Assembly (NCBI GenBank): GCA_903885895.1
Contig: CAISKC010000170.1
Span: 1 to 6,566 of the forward strand
Direction of reading: 5' to 3'
From: an uncultured Legionella sp.
Lineage (GTDB): Bacteria > Pseudomonadota > Gammaproteobacteria > Legionellales > Legionellaceae
DNA length: 6,566 nucleotides
Part shown: piece by piece, positions 1-6,566 of the stretch
Position numbering within the stretch: the stretch's first letter is position 1
How the letters are laid out: each line of letters opens with the position of its first letter
Notes under the pieces: model-generated
What the model was told of the DNA's origin: nothing
Databases searched by the model: none
What the model saw: only the letters and a program-made list of their open reading frames with translations
Program-made: the position numbers and the translations under genes

Positions 1-93
1 ATCACGATCAGGCGATAATAGGTGATCACGATCAAACGAGAATCACTGATCACGGTAGAACAAGAATGAGTGATCACGATAGGCAAGAATACC
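1..93. repeat. Tandem array of about 24 bp units with TGATCA cores
   Basis: Four successive units share the core TGATCACG(A/G)T, followed by a variable part ending in an AAT: units at about 1-22 (first two bases off the window), 23-46, 47-70 and 71-93. TGATCA palindromes fall at 23-28, 47-52 and 71-76, exactly 24 bp apart. GATC occurs at 6, 24, 30, 48 and 72, a dense cluster for 93 bases. The last unit is one base shorter before its AAT than the others. The array covers the region upstream of the giant gene and reaches its probable first codons. It could be an operator array for a dimeric regulator, a Dam-sensitive site cluster, an iteron-like element, or a degenerate repeat. It may continue to the left of the window. 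Nothing in the sequence decides between these roles. Confidence 0.8.
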
Positions 94-3000
94 CAATCTA
101 CTTATATTATTCGTACTGATGCGCCGACTGAGCGGTATCGTAAGTCTAAGCGTTTTGATGCACAACAATTGAAAGCACATCTGAGTTTTTCCGTGACGCA
201 ACAGTATGCTCTGGCTCAGGATCTTACACAAAATCAAATGCTGCAACAACAAGAAACCGTCAATCAAGATCAAGCTGTTATGCAAACGCAGCAAGCACAT
301 CATACGCAACAAAATGAATCCAGTGCTTTTGATCTTTTTCGCAATACCATTGGGTTTCAAGAATTTTGTGCTTTGTTACGTACTCATGCGATGCGATGTA
401 ACATGCGACCTGATCCGCACACAAAATTATTACATGACAATCATTATTATACGGCTTATCACGCTAAAACGAATGTGATGTCCAGACTCATCCAAGATGA
501 TAAATTTCGTGTGAAAGTGACGAGCGCTATCTTTCGTAGATTTCATCATAATCCTTTCATGATAGGTTTAAGTCAGCACTCATTCATTCAAATCGATGCG
601 CTCCTGGTGGAAGATTTGCTGACGCATATTGTGCATCATACAGATGGCTTAGAGCCTGAGGGATTGCAGCGCGAAGCAGGGTTATACGTATACAGTATGA
701 TACCTTGTTATCGTTTACCTACTTTGGTGGGATATCGTGATACTTACCAAGAAAATAGAACGTTGCCTACGCCGGCTCATCTTGCTCAGCTTGCATTACA
801 AGCGCCGGATGATTTTCAACCAGTCATTCAATCCGCTGCATTGCTGCGTGCTGAGGATTTGCTTGGTATGTCGGATATGGATCGTTTGCAATGGGAGCAG
901 GTGATCCAAGTTTTGTTGACTGTGTTTGAACCAGGGTGTCCGCAAGATTTGCCTGATGAGGCTTTGTTCTGCCAGCATCTTCGCGCTTTGTTGCATGGTC
1001 ATTGCCCGACGGTTGATATGGCTGCTTTCGATATTTTCTTAGCGTCATGTTCGAAACTAGATCGAGATCAGGTGAAAATTATGTTGTGGCCTATTATCAA
1101 CGGCTATCAATATCAAGCTGAGCAATTTCTAATATTACTGACAAAACTTGAGCGTCTTGGGTTGTTGGTGTATTTCCGTAAGATTTATTTTGAGTATGCC
1201 CAAACGATTGGTGCGGTATCTGATTTGTTGCAAACAAATTATGGGCGATTCGATAGCGTCGAATTGAGAGCGGGTGTATGTCATTATACGACTTCTACGA
1301 CTTCGCATGATAAAGCGCAACATTTGTTTTTAGAGATTGCTCAAAGGATCCCATTAGACACCGATCCAAAAAAATGGCCGTCCTTTGAGAAATTTGCTCT
1401 GCATTTTTTACTGTATGCAAGCAAACTAAATATAGATATCCAGTCTGTTGATTTAAAAACTTTGCAAAAATTTTGGCAACGGATAGATACCAAATTATTC
1501 AGATATCAGAATGGGGATAGAGCGGCGACTGATCATCTCATGACAATATTCGCAAATGAAATGATTTGTGCAGAAGATGGTTTAGTCGTCGCCCCCATTT
1601 GCGTAGCCAAAACTTTTTTTCATGGCATGGAAGTCCTGATCGATAATGCTATTCACCATGGGCGGGTGCTCGAACAATTTTATAATTGGGCCGGTGTCTC
1701 TTTATTGGGTACAGACGCTGTGTCTGCTGTTTTGCATAATGATTTTACGGTAGTGACAAATGATATGGCCATTGATATCACGCAATTGCGGATCATGTGT
1801 CAAAAAGGGGATGATTATCATGTGACGGATGGTTTTGCATCTTCCTATCGCATCAGCGCTCAGGAGCTCCAAAGAGTATTGGAGGATCAATGTATCGTTG
1901 AAGAAGGGTATCCTAGTTTGACGGTTAAAATATTCCGTTACTTAGGTAGTCAATCTTTACGTGAACCCATCCATTTCTATCGGCATTTGCTGCAGTTTAA
2001 AATGCCGCAAGACGATCCTGCATATGCTTATTTTCGCCATTTGTTGTTGGGATATTTTGTTTTAAATAAAACCGGTGCGCATTATACACGAGATATCGAT
2101 TTTAAAACTTTGCATCAAGATTTTGTGGCGTATCTATTACGGAAGAATTATGTACCACCCAATCCAGATTTCTTACCGGAAGGTTTTGCACACAATCGTA
2201 CAGAAGATCCCAATAAAATTATGTGCGCGAAGATTGCTGGTGACTATCATGAGATGATTAACGTTTGTGTGCAGGACTTTCATCAGGGCTTACAAGCTAT
2301 TCAGGCAGAAGACTTGCAACCTAATCGATATAGTTTGTGGGATTTTTATAAAAAATATCTACCTCCTGCATCAGAGATGGAGCAAGGTTTGGCTTGGTTT
2401 GGATGGCATCAGCGGCCTACTTTTGCAATGCTTCCAGCTGTGTTTAAGCAACCGTTCTCTATTCTGAATTTGGCAAAATTCTTTTTGGTCCACCAAGAAG
2501 TTTTGCGTAAAGAATCGTCTCTTTTTAATCAGTATCCCCATGTTTTAGATGGGCTCATTGTGGCTAAAATTAGAGAGGGGTTTGCTGAAACAGCGGCACA
2601 TAAAAATCATGCGCTGAGTACTGCGGCATTAAAAGAAAGAAAATTTTGTTTATATAATTGGTTGATGACGACGTTGTCGTTACGAGATATTGAGCAATTT
2701 ATTCGTGAATTACCTCATTTAGAAACTTTGGTAACCGATTTTAGCGAATTGTCATTAGAAGCAGATTATCCGTTATTGCTTGAGCCGCTGGAAAGGCTGT
2801 TGCAGCAGCATAAGCCATTAAAAACAGTCTTGCAAATTTTACATATAATCGCACAGCAGCGACTATCAGAACATTACAGTCCAGAAAACATGTCTGCATT
2901 GTTGCATGCTTTGACGCAGTTTCCGCAATTACTTCAACATTCAGAACATGCTGAAGTTTTGTTACCTTTGATCAATACAGCTTATATGCAGCATAAAGAT

Positions 3001-6000
3001 TCTGTGTGGTTGATGCCAGTGATGCACTTGGCGACAACTTTGTTGGAGTTAGACGCAGGCGCTGCGGCGAAGACTGTGCAAGGGTTGTTGCCACATATTC
3101 CTTGGCAACAACACTCATTTGCGGAGATACCATTTTTCCTACAACACCCACTGTCAGTGCAGCAATTGCAAGGGTTGGCGAATGTATTATCTGATAAATC
3201 AGTAGATTTGCAGGTATTAACGTGTATTTGGCACGACAATCCTACGACGGCTTTTTCTGAAGTGCGTGCGTTATTTCAAACATGTGATGCAGATCATCGC
3301 GCTATATTATGTCGCTTGGCGCAACATGTTTATGGGCGCAATAGGGCTTCGATGCTGCAAATTTTAGCACAATGTCATGAACATCCTAAGGCTTTTATAA
3401 AACTATTGGCGAGTTTGGTAGCGTTATACCCTGTTGATGCGAATCGTGTTCTGATTATGTTGAGCAGTCCTCATCTTAAACAAGAATTGAAACATTTAGA
3501 GCATGAGTTGTATGCGAATAATTTAGAGCGTTTTAATTATGACATCACTCATATCTCGGAAAAAATCGCTAAAATTCGTAAAAAATCCTGGGTAGATGGA
3601 GAAGCAGATCAAACTTTGACGCCCGCTGAACAGGAAAAATTGCTTAAAGATTATCAATTGATGATGTCTTATATGCTGAAAAATCCAGTCTTTCTTGAGG
3701 AACAGCCGCCCGCTGCCCCGCGACCTTTGACGATTTCACAATTGAATGAAGCACAATGCAAAATTTTGTACCAACAATTATCTGCCAAATTACAAGATGT
3801 GACATTGAGCCCGCAAAAAAAACAGGCTTATCGTTTGGTGCTCTTAGCATTGAGCTGCGAAGCGCATTCGCGTATGACTAAAAAATTTCCGCAAGATACT
3901 CAGATCTTGTGTGAGTTGCATGAGAGTCATATTCAGGAAGTCAAAACAGGGGGTGGTAAGTCGATTATTTCGGAAATCCGTGCAGTGATGCTCTGTGCAG
4001 AAGGTTGGACCGTGGACGTTGTCACTGAAAATGTGGAGTTGGCAGATGTCAGCTTGCAGAAATTCAGACCTTTTTATGAGTATTTAGGGGTCGCGCACGC
4101 CAAAGAGGTTATCTTACCGAATAGTCCACGTACGGCTTATGTTGAAAATGGTATTCATCATTCAACGCAATCCTGTCTGAGTTTTTTCCGTGCCAATATG
4201 GCTCTGAAGAAAAAAACATTACCGACGCATGTTGCTTTATTGTGTGACGAAATTGATGCAGCGTTAACCACGACGATTCAAAATCGTTTGGCTGGTGTGT
4301 TGGATCCCATGTATGCAGATGTACAGTCTTGGGCCTTCGTTTTTACTGAGTTATTGGCATTCGTGCACGAGCAAGAGATTTATTTGCAAAACACTTGTGA
4401 TGATCAAGATGATGTGCGTAATTTTAGAACGCATTTTACGCGGAAACAGTCAGATAAAAAATTGATTCAATTTGTTGAAAAAATTCCGGATGAGGTTTTG
4501 GATCTCCTACTGAATTCTGCGCGGATGCCGGAAGCATTACAGTCCGGTGTGGATTATTTGTCAATTTTGCGCGAAAAAATGAAAAAAGTGCAACAATATG
4601 CTGCGCCAATTTTGACTGTGGGGACCAAACGCCCTGAGCCAGCTGTGAGTTATTCCGATGGCGTGCAGCAATTAGTCCATACTGATCGGAATGCGCATCT
4701 TGCTAAAGGGGAGTTGACCTATATTCTGGAAGCCATCACGGAAACTTTGATGATTATCAGCGCTAAGAACTTTTTTGATTTTTATTCGCTGGTCATTGGC
4801 TGGACGGGTACGCCGGGCGCTAAAATAGAATTGCGCGAATTTTCACAAGAAAATGGTTTAACAGCGCATTATTACCCGGTTTTTCATCCTGATAGAAGCG
4901 AAAATTTGGGTACTGATATTGTAGGTACTAGAGCGGAGCAACATCAAGGCGTGTTAGACAGGCTCCGCAGAAAACGTGAACTAGAACCAGGTAAGCCGCT
5001 GGTTATTTTTGTAGACTCACCTAAAGCTGTGGTTGCGTTACAGCAGTATTTGGAAGAACAAGTCGCTGATTTGGATCTGCAATCTTATGCGGGATATGAA
5101 TATGTTGGGGTATCTGAACAGGATATTATAAAACGTGCTGGGGAAAATAATAAAATTACCATCACGACACTCAGTCTTTCGCGTGGGACGGATTTTGAAA
5201 CGCGCTACGCATCAGGGATCGCTGAGATTAATTGTGCAGCTGATATGACGGAATCTGAAGTTATTCAAACCGAGGGTAGGGTAGCGCGCAATGGGCATGC
5301 TGGTCAATATGAGCATCTCATTTGCGCGGAAGATTTGGATTCAACAACGGAGAATATGAGGGATCCGGCGGAACGATTTAAAGCGCATCAGCGTATTATT
5401 ACGACACGTCGCCAACAAGAACGCTTAAAAACACGCTTGTTAGAAAATCTACGTTATTACATTACGACAGAGTATTTTCTTAAATTGCGCCAAGATGCAG
5501 ATCGGATTTTGGCAGTGCAAGAAGGTATGTTTGCAGCAACGATCTCTGAAAAATTGTTCTTGCGTACTTTACGTGATTTTCATAAACAAGCCGAACAAAA
5601 GTATCTGCAGCTTTTGGGTACACAAACAGAATTGGACCAAGCTCAGCAAAATGAATTCATGTTTTATTTGGTTGAAATATACCAAAATAGTTTAGCCAAA
5701 ATGATAACAGATCGAGATTTGCAAACATTTCAAGCGATTGAACCTTTGATTGCATTGCGTGACTTTTCAACCATCCCTTTGCCTGTGCAACTGACATTAC
5801 GTGAGATGCGAGCTGTCAGTGATATTTTCTCGAGTGGATGGCAGGCGGTGGGTCATCAATCGATGGTAAAATTTTGGCAGACCACGGATGCCGTTATCAG
5901 CGAATTTCAGCCCTATTTTAATCATGAATGTAGTTTGATATTCGCTACAGCGCAAGTTTTAGAAAGGCGTCAGATTCTGCAAATTCCAGTCGTAGTGGCG

Positions 6001-6566
6001 GAAATTGATAAGATGAAAATGACGATTGAGGATTTTGATTGGCAAGATGCGGTAAACGGCGTACAGCGTGGTATCGGAGAGCGTGAAGAACGGATTGCAC
6101 AAGGGATCGCAGCGATGCTCGGACAAATTTTTACGCCTGACATCACGCAAAAAATCAAAATATTTGTTTTGGATTATCTTGAAGACGTTAAAATTAAAAT
6201 TGCTGGAAAACGCTGGGATGATTTGCGTTTACCTAATCTTGAAATTGAATGGATTCAAACCTGGCTGAGTCGTATTCAAATGATTTGGAGTACGTTTGCT
6301 TGGATCACCTTTGGGGCGACGTTTGTGGCAGGGCCTATCCCTTTTATTATAACTCGTTTTATATTACCAACGTTGTTATCTTGGATAAAAACATTTGTGA
6401 AACGCTTATTTGCGAACTCTGAATCTGAGATGGTGCAAGTGTTGATTGGATTGGATGATGCGTTTGTGGATATTTCTAAAGTCATGAATGTGCTCTTTAC
6501 CAAAGATCATGCAACGCTCACTATTGATGAGCTGTTAAATGATGTCGCGCCGTTATTTAAAAACAA
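70..6566 (+). CDS. Giant SecA-like DEAD motor protein, 3' end beyond the window
   Basis: One uninterrupted frame of at least 2165 codons, in phase with position 1 and open at the right edge. The role is probably an ATP-driven machine related to SecA, acting on an unknown, likely polypeptide, substrate. Seen directly: FPQDTQ then VKTGGGKS (about residues 1273-1298), DEID (1393-1396), YSDGVQQ (1528-1534), WTGTPG (1578-1583), SRGTDF (1704-1709) and QTEGRVARNG (1733-1742). These match SecA motifs in order and in spacing. True SecA is about 800-900 residues with its motor at the N-terminus; here about 1,230 residues precede it and more than 400 follow. No N-terminal signal peptide is visible. The start is uncertain: GTG at 70 is the first in-frame candidate after the TGA at 67-69, has no good Shine-Dalgarno, and lies within a repeat; the first ATG is at 238 (AGGA at 218-221 is too distant). 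The frame is certain and the SecA relationship strong; the function is inferred. No neighbouring gene is visible to give context. Confidence 0.93.
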   Translation, partial: MITIGKNTQSTYIIRTDAPTERYRKSKRFDAQQLKAHLSFSVTQQYALAQDLTQNQMLQQQETVNQDQAVMQTQQAHHTQQNESSAFDLFRNTIGFQEFCALLRTHAMRCNMRPDPHTKLLHDNHYYTAYHAKTNVMSRLIQDDKFRVKVTSAIFRRFHHNPFMIGLSQHSFIQIDALLVEDLLTHIVHHTDGLEPEGLQREAGLYVYSMIPCYRLPTLVGYRDTYQENRTLPTPAHLAQLALQAPDDFQPVIQSAALLRAEDLLGMSDMDRLQWEQVIQVLLTVFEPGCPQDLPDEALFCQHLRALLHGHCPTVDMAAFDIFLASCSKLDRDQVKIMLWPIINGYQYQAEQFLILLTKLERLGLLVYFRKIYFEYAQTIGAVSDLLQTNYGRFDSVELRAGVCHYTTSTTSHDKAQHLFLEIAQRIPLDTDPKKWPSFEKFALHFLLYASKLNIDIQSVDLKTLQKFWQRIDTKLFRYQNGDRAATDHLMTIFANEMICAEDGLVVAPICVAKTFFHGMEVLIDNAIHHGRVLEQFYNWAGVSLLGTDAVSAVLHNDFTVVTNDMAIDITQLRIMCQKGDDYHVTDGFASSYRISAQELQRVLEDQCIVEEGYPSLTVKIFRYLGSQSLREPIHFYRHLLQFKMPQDDPAYAYFRHLLLGYFVLNKTGAHYTRDIDFKTLHQDFVAYLLRKNYVPPNPDFLPEGFAHNRTEDPNKIMCAKIAGDYHEMINVCVQDFHQGLQAIQAEDLQPNRYSLWDFYKKYLPPASEMEQGLAWFGWHQRPTFAMLPAVFKQPFSILNLAKFFLVHQEVLRKESSLFNQYPHVLDGLIVAKIREGFAETAAHKNHALSTAALKERKFCLYNWLMTTLSLRDIEQFIRELPHLETLVTDFSELSLEADYPLLLEPLERLLQQHKPLKTVLQILHIIAQQRLSEHYSPENMSALLHALTQFPQLLQHSEHAEVLLPLINTAYMQHKDSVWLMPVMHLATTLLELDAGAAAKTVQGLLPHIPWQQHSFAEIPFFLQHPLSVQQLQGLANVLSDKSVDLQVLTCIWHDNPTTAFSEVRALFQTCDADHRAILCRLAQHVYGRNRASMLQILAQCHEHPKAFIKLLASLVALYPVDANRVLIMLSSPHLKQELKHLEHELYANNLERFNYDITHISEKIAKIRKKSWVDGEADQTLTPAEQEKLLKDYQLMMSYMLKNPVFLEEQPPAAPRPLTISQLNEAQCKILYQQLSAKLQDVTLSPQKKQAYRLVLLALSCEAHSRMTKKFPQDTQILCELHESHIQEVKTGGGKSIISEIRAVMLCAEGWTVDVVTENVELADVSLQKFRPFYEYLGVAHAKEVILPNSPRTAYVENGIHHSTQSCLSFFRANMALKKKTLPTHVALLCDEIDAALTTTIQNRLAGVLDPMYADVQSWAFVFTELLAFVHEQEIYLQNTCDDQDDVRNFRTHFTRKQSDKKLIQFVEKIPDEVLDLLLNSARMPEALQSGVDYLSILREKMKKVQQYAAPILTVGTKRPEPAVSYSDGVQQLVHTDRNAHLAKGELTYILEAITETLMIISAKNFFDFYSLVIGWTGTPGAKIELREFSQENGLTAHYYPVFHPDRSENLGTDIVGTRAEQHQGVLDRLRRKRELEPGKPLVIFVDSPKAVVALQQYLEEQVADLDLQSYAGYEYVGVSEQDIIKRAGENNKITITTLSLSRGTDFETRYASGIAEINCAADMTESEVIQTEGRVARNGHAGQYEHLICAEDLDSTTENMRDPAERFKAHQRIITTRRQQERLKTRLLENLRYYITTEYFLKLRQDADRILAVQEGMFAATISEKLFLRTLRDFHKQAEQKYLQLLGTQTELDQAQQNEFMFYLVEIYQNSLAKMITDRDLQTFQAIEPLIALRDFSTIPLPVQLTLREMRAVSDIFSSGWQAVGHQSMVKFWQTTDAVISEFQPYFNHECSLIFATAQVLERRQILQIPVVVAEIDKMKMTIEDFDWQDAVNGVQRGIGEREERIAQGIAAMLGQIFTPDITQKIKIFVLDYLEDVKIKIAGKRWDDLRLPNLEIEWIQTWLSRIQMIWSTFAWITFGATFVAGPIPFIITRFILPTLLSWIKTFVKRLFANSESEMVQVLIGLDDAFVDISKVMNVLFTKDHATLTIDELLNDVAPLFKN
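160..324 (+). other. Gln-rich N-terminal segment of the giant protein
   Basis: Residues 31-85 from GTG-70 contain 17 glutamines in 55 positions, including QQQ, and several His and Asn. It is low-complexity and polar, so it is probably a flexible or coiled N-terminal extension before the folded helical part. It contains the first in-frame ATG (238) and another at 280. If translation starts at one of these, much of this segment would not be made. Confidence 0.7.
325..2640 (+). other. Large N-terminal region of unknown fold
   Basis: Residues about 86-857 of the giant protein. I recognise no catalytic motif or known domain here. The sequence is mixed alpha/beta to mainly helical in appearance, with many aromatic, His and Leu residues and scattered cysteines, as expected of a cytoplasmic protein. 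No signal peptide, membrane segment or clear internal repeat is visible. Base and codon use (Leu TTG/TTA, Gln CAA) look the same as in the motor region, so it does not look like a recent insertion. Its position before the motor suggests a binding, regulatory or scaffold role, but that is inference. Confidence 0.6.
2641..3510 (+). other. Leu-rich helical, solenoid-like region
   Basis: Residues about 858-1147. The segment is a run of short amphipathic Leu/Ala/Gln helices separated by Pro, Asp or His turns, for example PLLLEPLERLLQQHKPL near 2770-2820 and ALLHALTQFPQLLQH near 2896-2940. The pattern recalls HEAT/ARM-like or TPR-like alpha solenoids, which usually bind proteins, but I cannot define a fixed repeat length by eye. 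A structural prediction would be needed to name it. Confidence 0.45.
3511..3759 (+). other. Linker between the helical region and the SecA-like motor
   Basis: Residues about 1148-1230. It holds a charged helix with lysine pairs (SEKIAKIRKKSW near 3559-3591), an acidic and polar helix, and then a proline-rich patch EQPPAAPRP at 3700-3726. The patch looks like a flexible hinge between the long N-terminal part and the motor. Confidence 0.55.
3760..4290 (+). other. SecA-like nucleotide-binding domain 1 (Q motif, Walker A, Walker B)
   Basis: Residues about 1231-1407. FPQDTQIL at 3886-3909 corresponds to the HFDVQL Q motif of SecA. VKTGGGKS at 3940-3963 corresponds to MKTGEGKT, with Lys1297 as the Walker A lysine. 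VVTENVELAD and FYEYLGV (4018-4092) match the SecA VVTVNDYLA and YEFLGL stretch. FFRANM at 4183-4200 matches YLRDNM. DEID at 4246-4257 matches the DEVD Walker B with its catalytic Glu (Glu1394). From the Walker A Lys to the first Asp of Walker B is 96 residues, against about 101 in E. coli SecA. Departures: Glu to Gly in the P loop, Thr to Ser after the Lys. Confidence 0.92.
4291..4752 (+). other. Insert at the position of the SecA preprotein cross-linking domain
   Basis: Residues about 1408-1561. In SecA a preprotein-binding domain sits between Walker B and the TGTA motif; here the same gap is kept (about 186 residues from DEID to TGTP, close to the SecA value). Most of it is diverged and looks helical, but YSDGVQQLVHT (4651-4683) matches the SecA WSDGLHQAIEA motif that ends this region. 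Retention of this element favours a polypeptide-handling ancestor over a nucleic-acid helicase. Whether it still binds peptide is not shown. Confidence 0.7.
4753..5340 (+). other. SecA-like TGT motif and nucleotide-binding domain 2 (motifs V and VI)
   Basis: Residues about 1562-1757. SAKNFFDFYSLVIGWTGTPG (4759-4818) matches the SecA QNYFRLYEKLAGMTGTA stretch. PGKPLVIFVDSPKAV follows the GQPVLVGT region. IKRAGENNKITITTLSLSRGTDF (5131-5196) aligns with the AG...VTIATNMAGRGTDI motif V, giving Arg1705 as one arginine finger. QTEGRVARNGHAG (5266-5304) aligns with QLRGRSGRQGDPG, giving Arg1740 as the other. The finger spacing of 35 residues is close to the compact Bacillus-type SecA. All motor residues expected for ATP hydrolysis are therefore present. 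Confidence 0.9.
5341..6273 (+). other. Charged helical region after the motor
   Basis: Residues about 1758-2068. Long charged helices begin at once (PAERFKAHQRIITTRRQQER, near 5365-5427) with coiled-coil character, in the place where SecA has its helical scaffold and wing domains. I cannot align those SecA domains by eye with confidence. The SecA C-terminal zinc-binding cysteine cluster is not seen here. Confidence 0.55.
6274..6387 (+). other. Predicted membrane-inserting hydrophobic segment(s)
   Basis: Residues 2069-2095 (6274-6354) contain no charged residue across 27 positions and are rich in Ile, Phe, Trp and Gly, with a central GPIP turn. Arg2096 follows, then a second shorter hydrophobic run FILPTLLSWI ending at a Lys (6358-6390). 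This could be one transmembrane helix, or a hairpin of two short ones around the Gly-Pro turn. The last 59 codons of the window are again soluble and mixed in charge. Confidence 0.6.

Noticed and set aside
14..19. GATAAT as a possible -10 promoter element
   Set aside because: It lies within a repeat unit, the matching -35 position would be off the window, and the equivalent bases of the other units do not keep it.
1..93. CRISPR array
   Set aside because: Units of about 24 bp are directly adjacent and similar along their length, with no conserved repeat alternating with unique spacers of 30 or more bases.
1633..1662. IDNAIHHG resembles the N box of histidine-kinase/GHKL ATPases
   Set aside because: No H box before it and no DxGxG or later G boxes after it in the same frame; a short chance match.
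2982..3239. Antisense open frame with a Cys- and Asn-rich translation
   Set aside because: It lies opposite the continuous giant frame, has no ribosome binding site or homology that I recognise, and its composition follows from the complement of the sense codons.
3760..5340. Ordinary DEAD-box RNA or DNA helicase
   Set aside because: The QxxGRxxRxG motif, TGTP after NFFDFYSLVIGW, the SDGxxQ motif and the DEID Walker B follow SecA order and spacing rather than DEAD-box helicase motifs such as SAT and HRxGRxxR.
6276..6503. Antisense open frame of about 75 codons at the right end
   Set aside because: It is fully opposite the hydrophobic and tail part of the giant gene; nothing in it looks like an independent protein.

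Overview
The window is almost entirely one gene. A single + strand reading frame, in phase with position 1, has no stop after the TGA at 67-69. It runs from about position 70 past the right edge at 6566, giving at least 2165 codons with neither a downstream stop nor a second gene visible. The left 93 bases are a tandem array of about 24 bp units rich in TGATCA/GATC, which reaches the probable start of the gene.

The protein is very large and multidomain. From N to C it has: a short Gln-rich segment; about 1,060 residues that look helical and match no domain I recognise, the last 290 of them leucine-rich and solenoid-like; an 83-residue linker ending in a Pro-rich patch; a SecA-type DEAD motor at about residues 1231-1757; about 310 residues of charged helices; and a strongly hydrophobic segment near residues 2069-2106, followed by a soluble tail that leaves the window. 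The motor call rests on an ordered series of SecA signatures: Q motif, Walker A TGGGKS, Walker B DEID, an SDG motif like that of the SecA preprotein-binding region, TGTP, RGTDF and the QxxGRxxRxG arginine-finger motif. Their spacing is close to that of true SecA.

This is not the housekeeping SecA, which is about 800-900 residues and begins almost directly with its first nucleotide-binding domain. Here the motor is embedded in a giant protein. I infer a SecA-derived, probably polypeptide-handling or conformational ATPase of unknown target. Giant proteins with an embedded SecA-like motor, as I recall, occur in host-associated bacteria such as Legionellales. The moderate-to-low GC by eye, TTG/TTA- and CAA-rich codon use and huge Gln/His-rich helical protein would fit such an intracellular gammaproteobacterium, but the taxonomy is inference.

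No RNA gene, insertion sequence, CRISPR array, convincing promoter or terminator is visible. The candidate unusual items are the giant motor protein and the repeat array at its 5' end.
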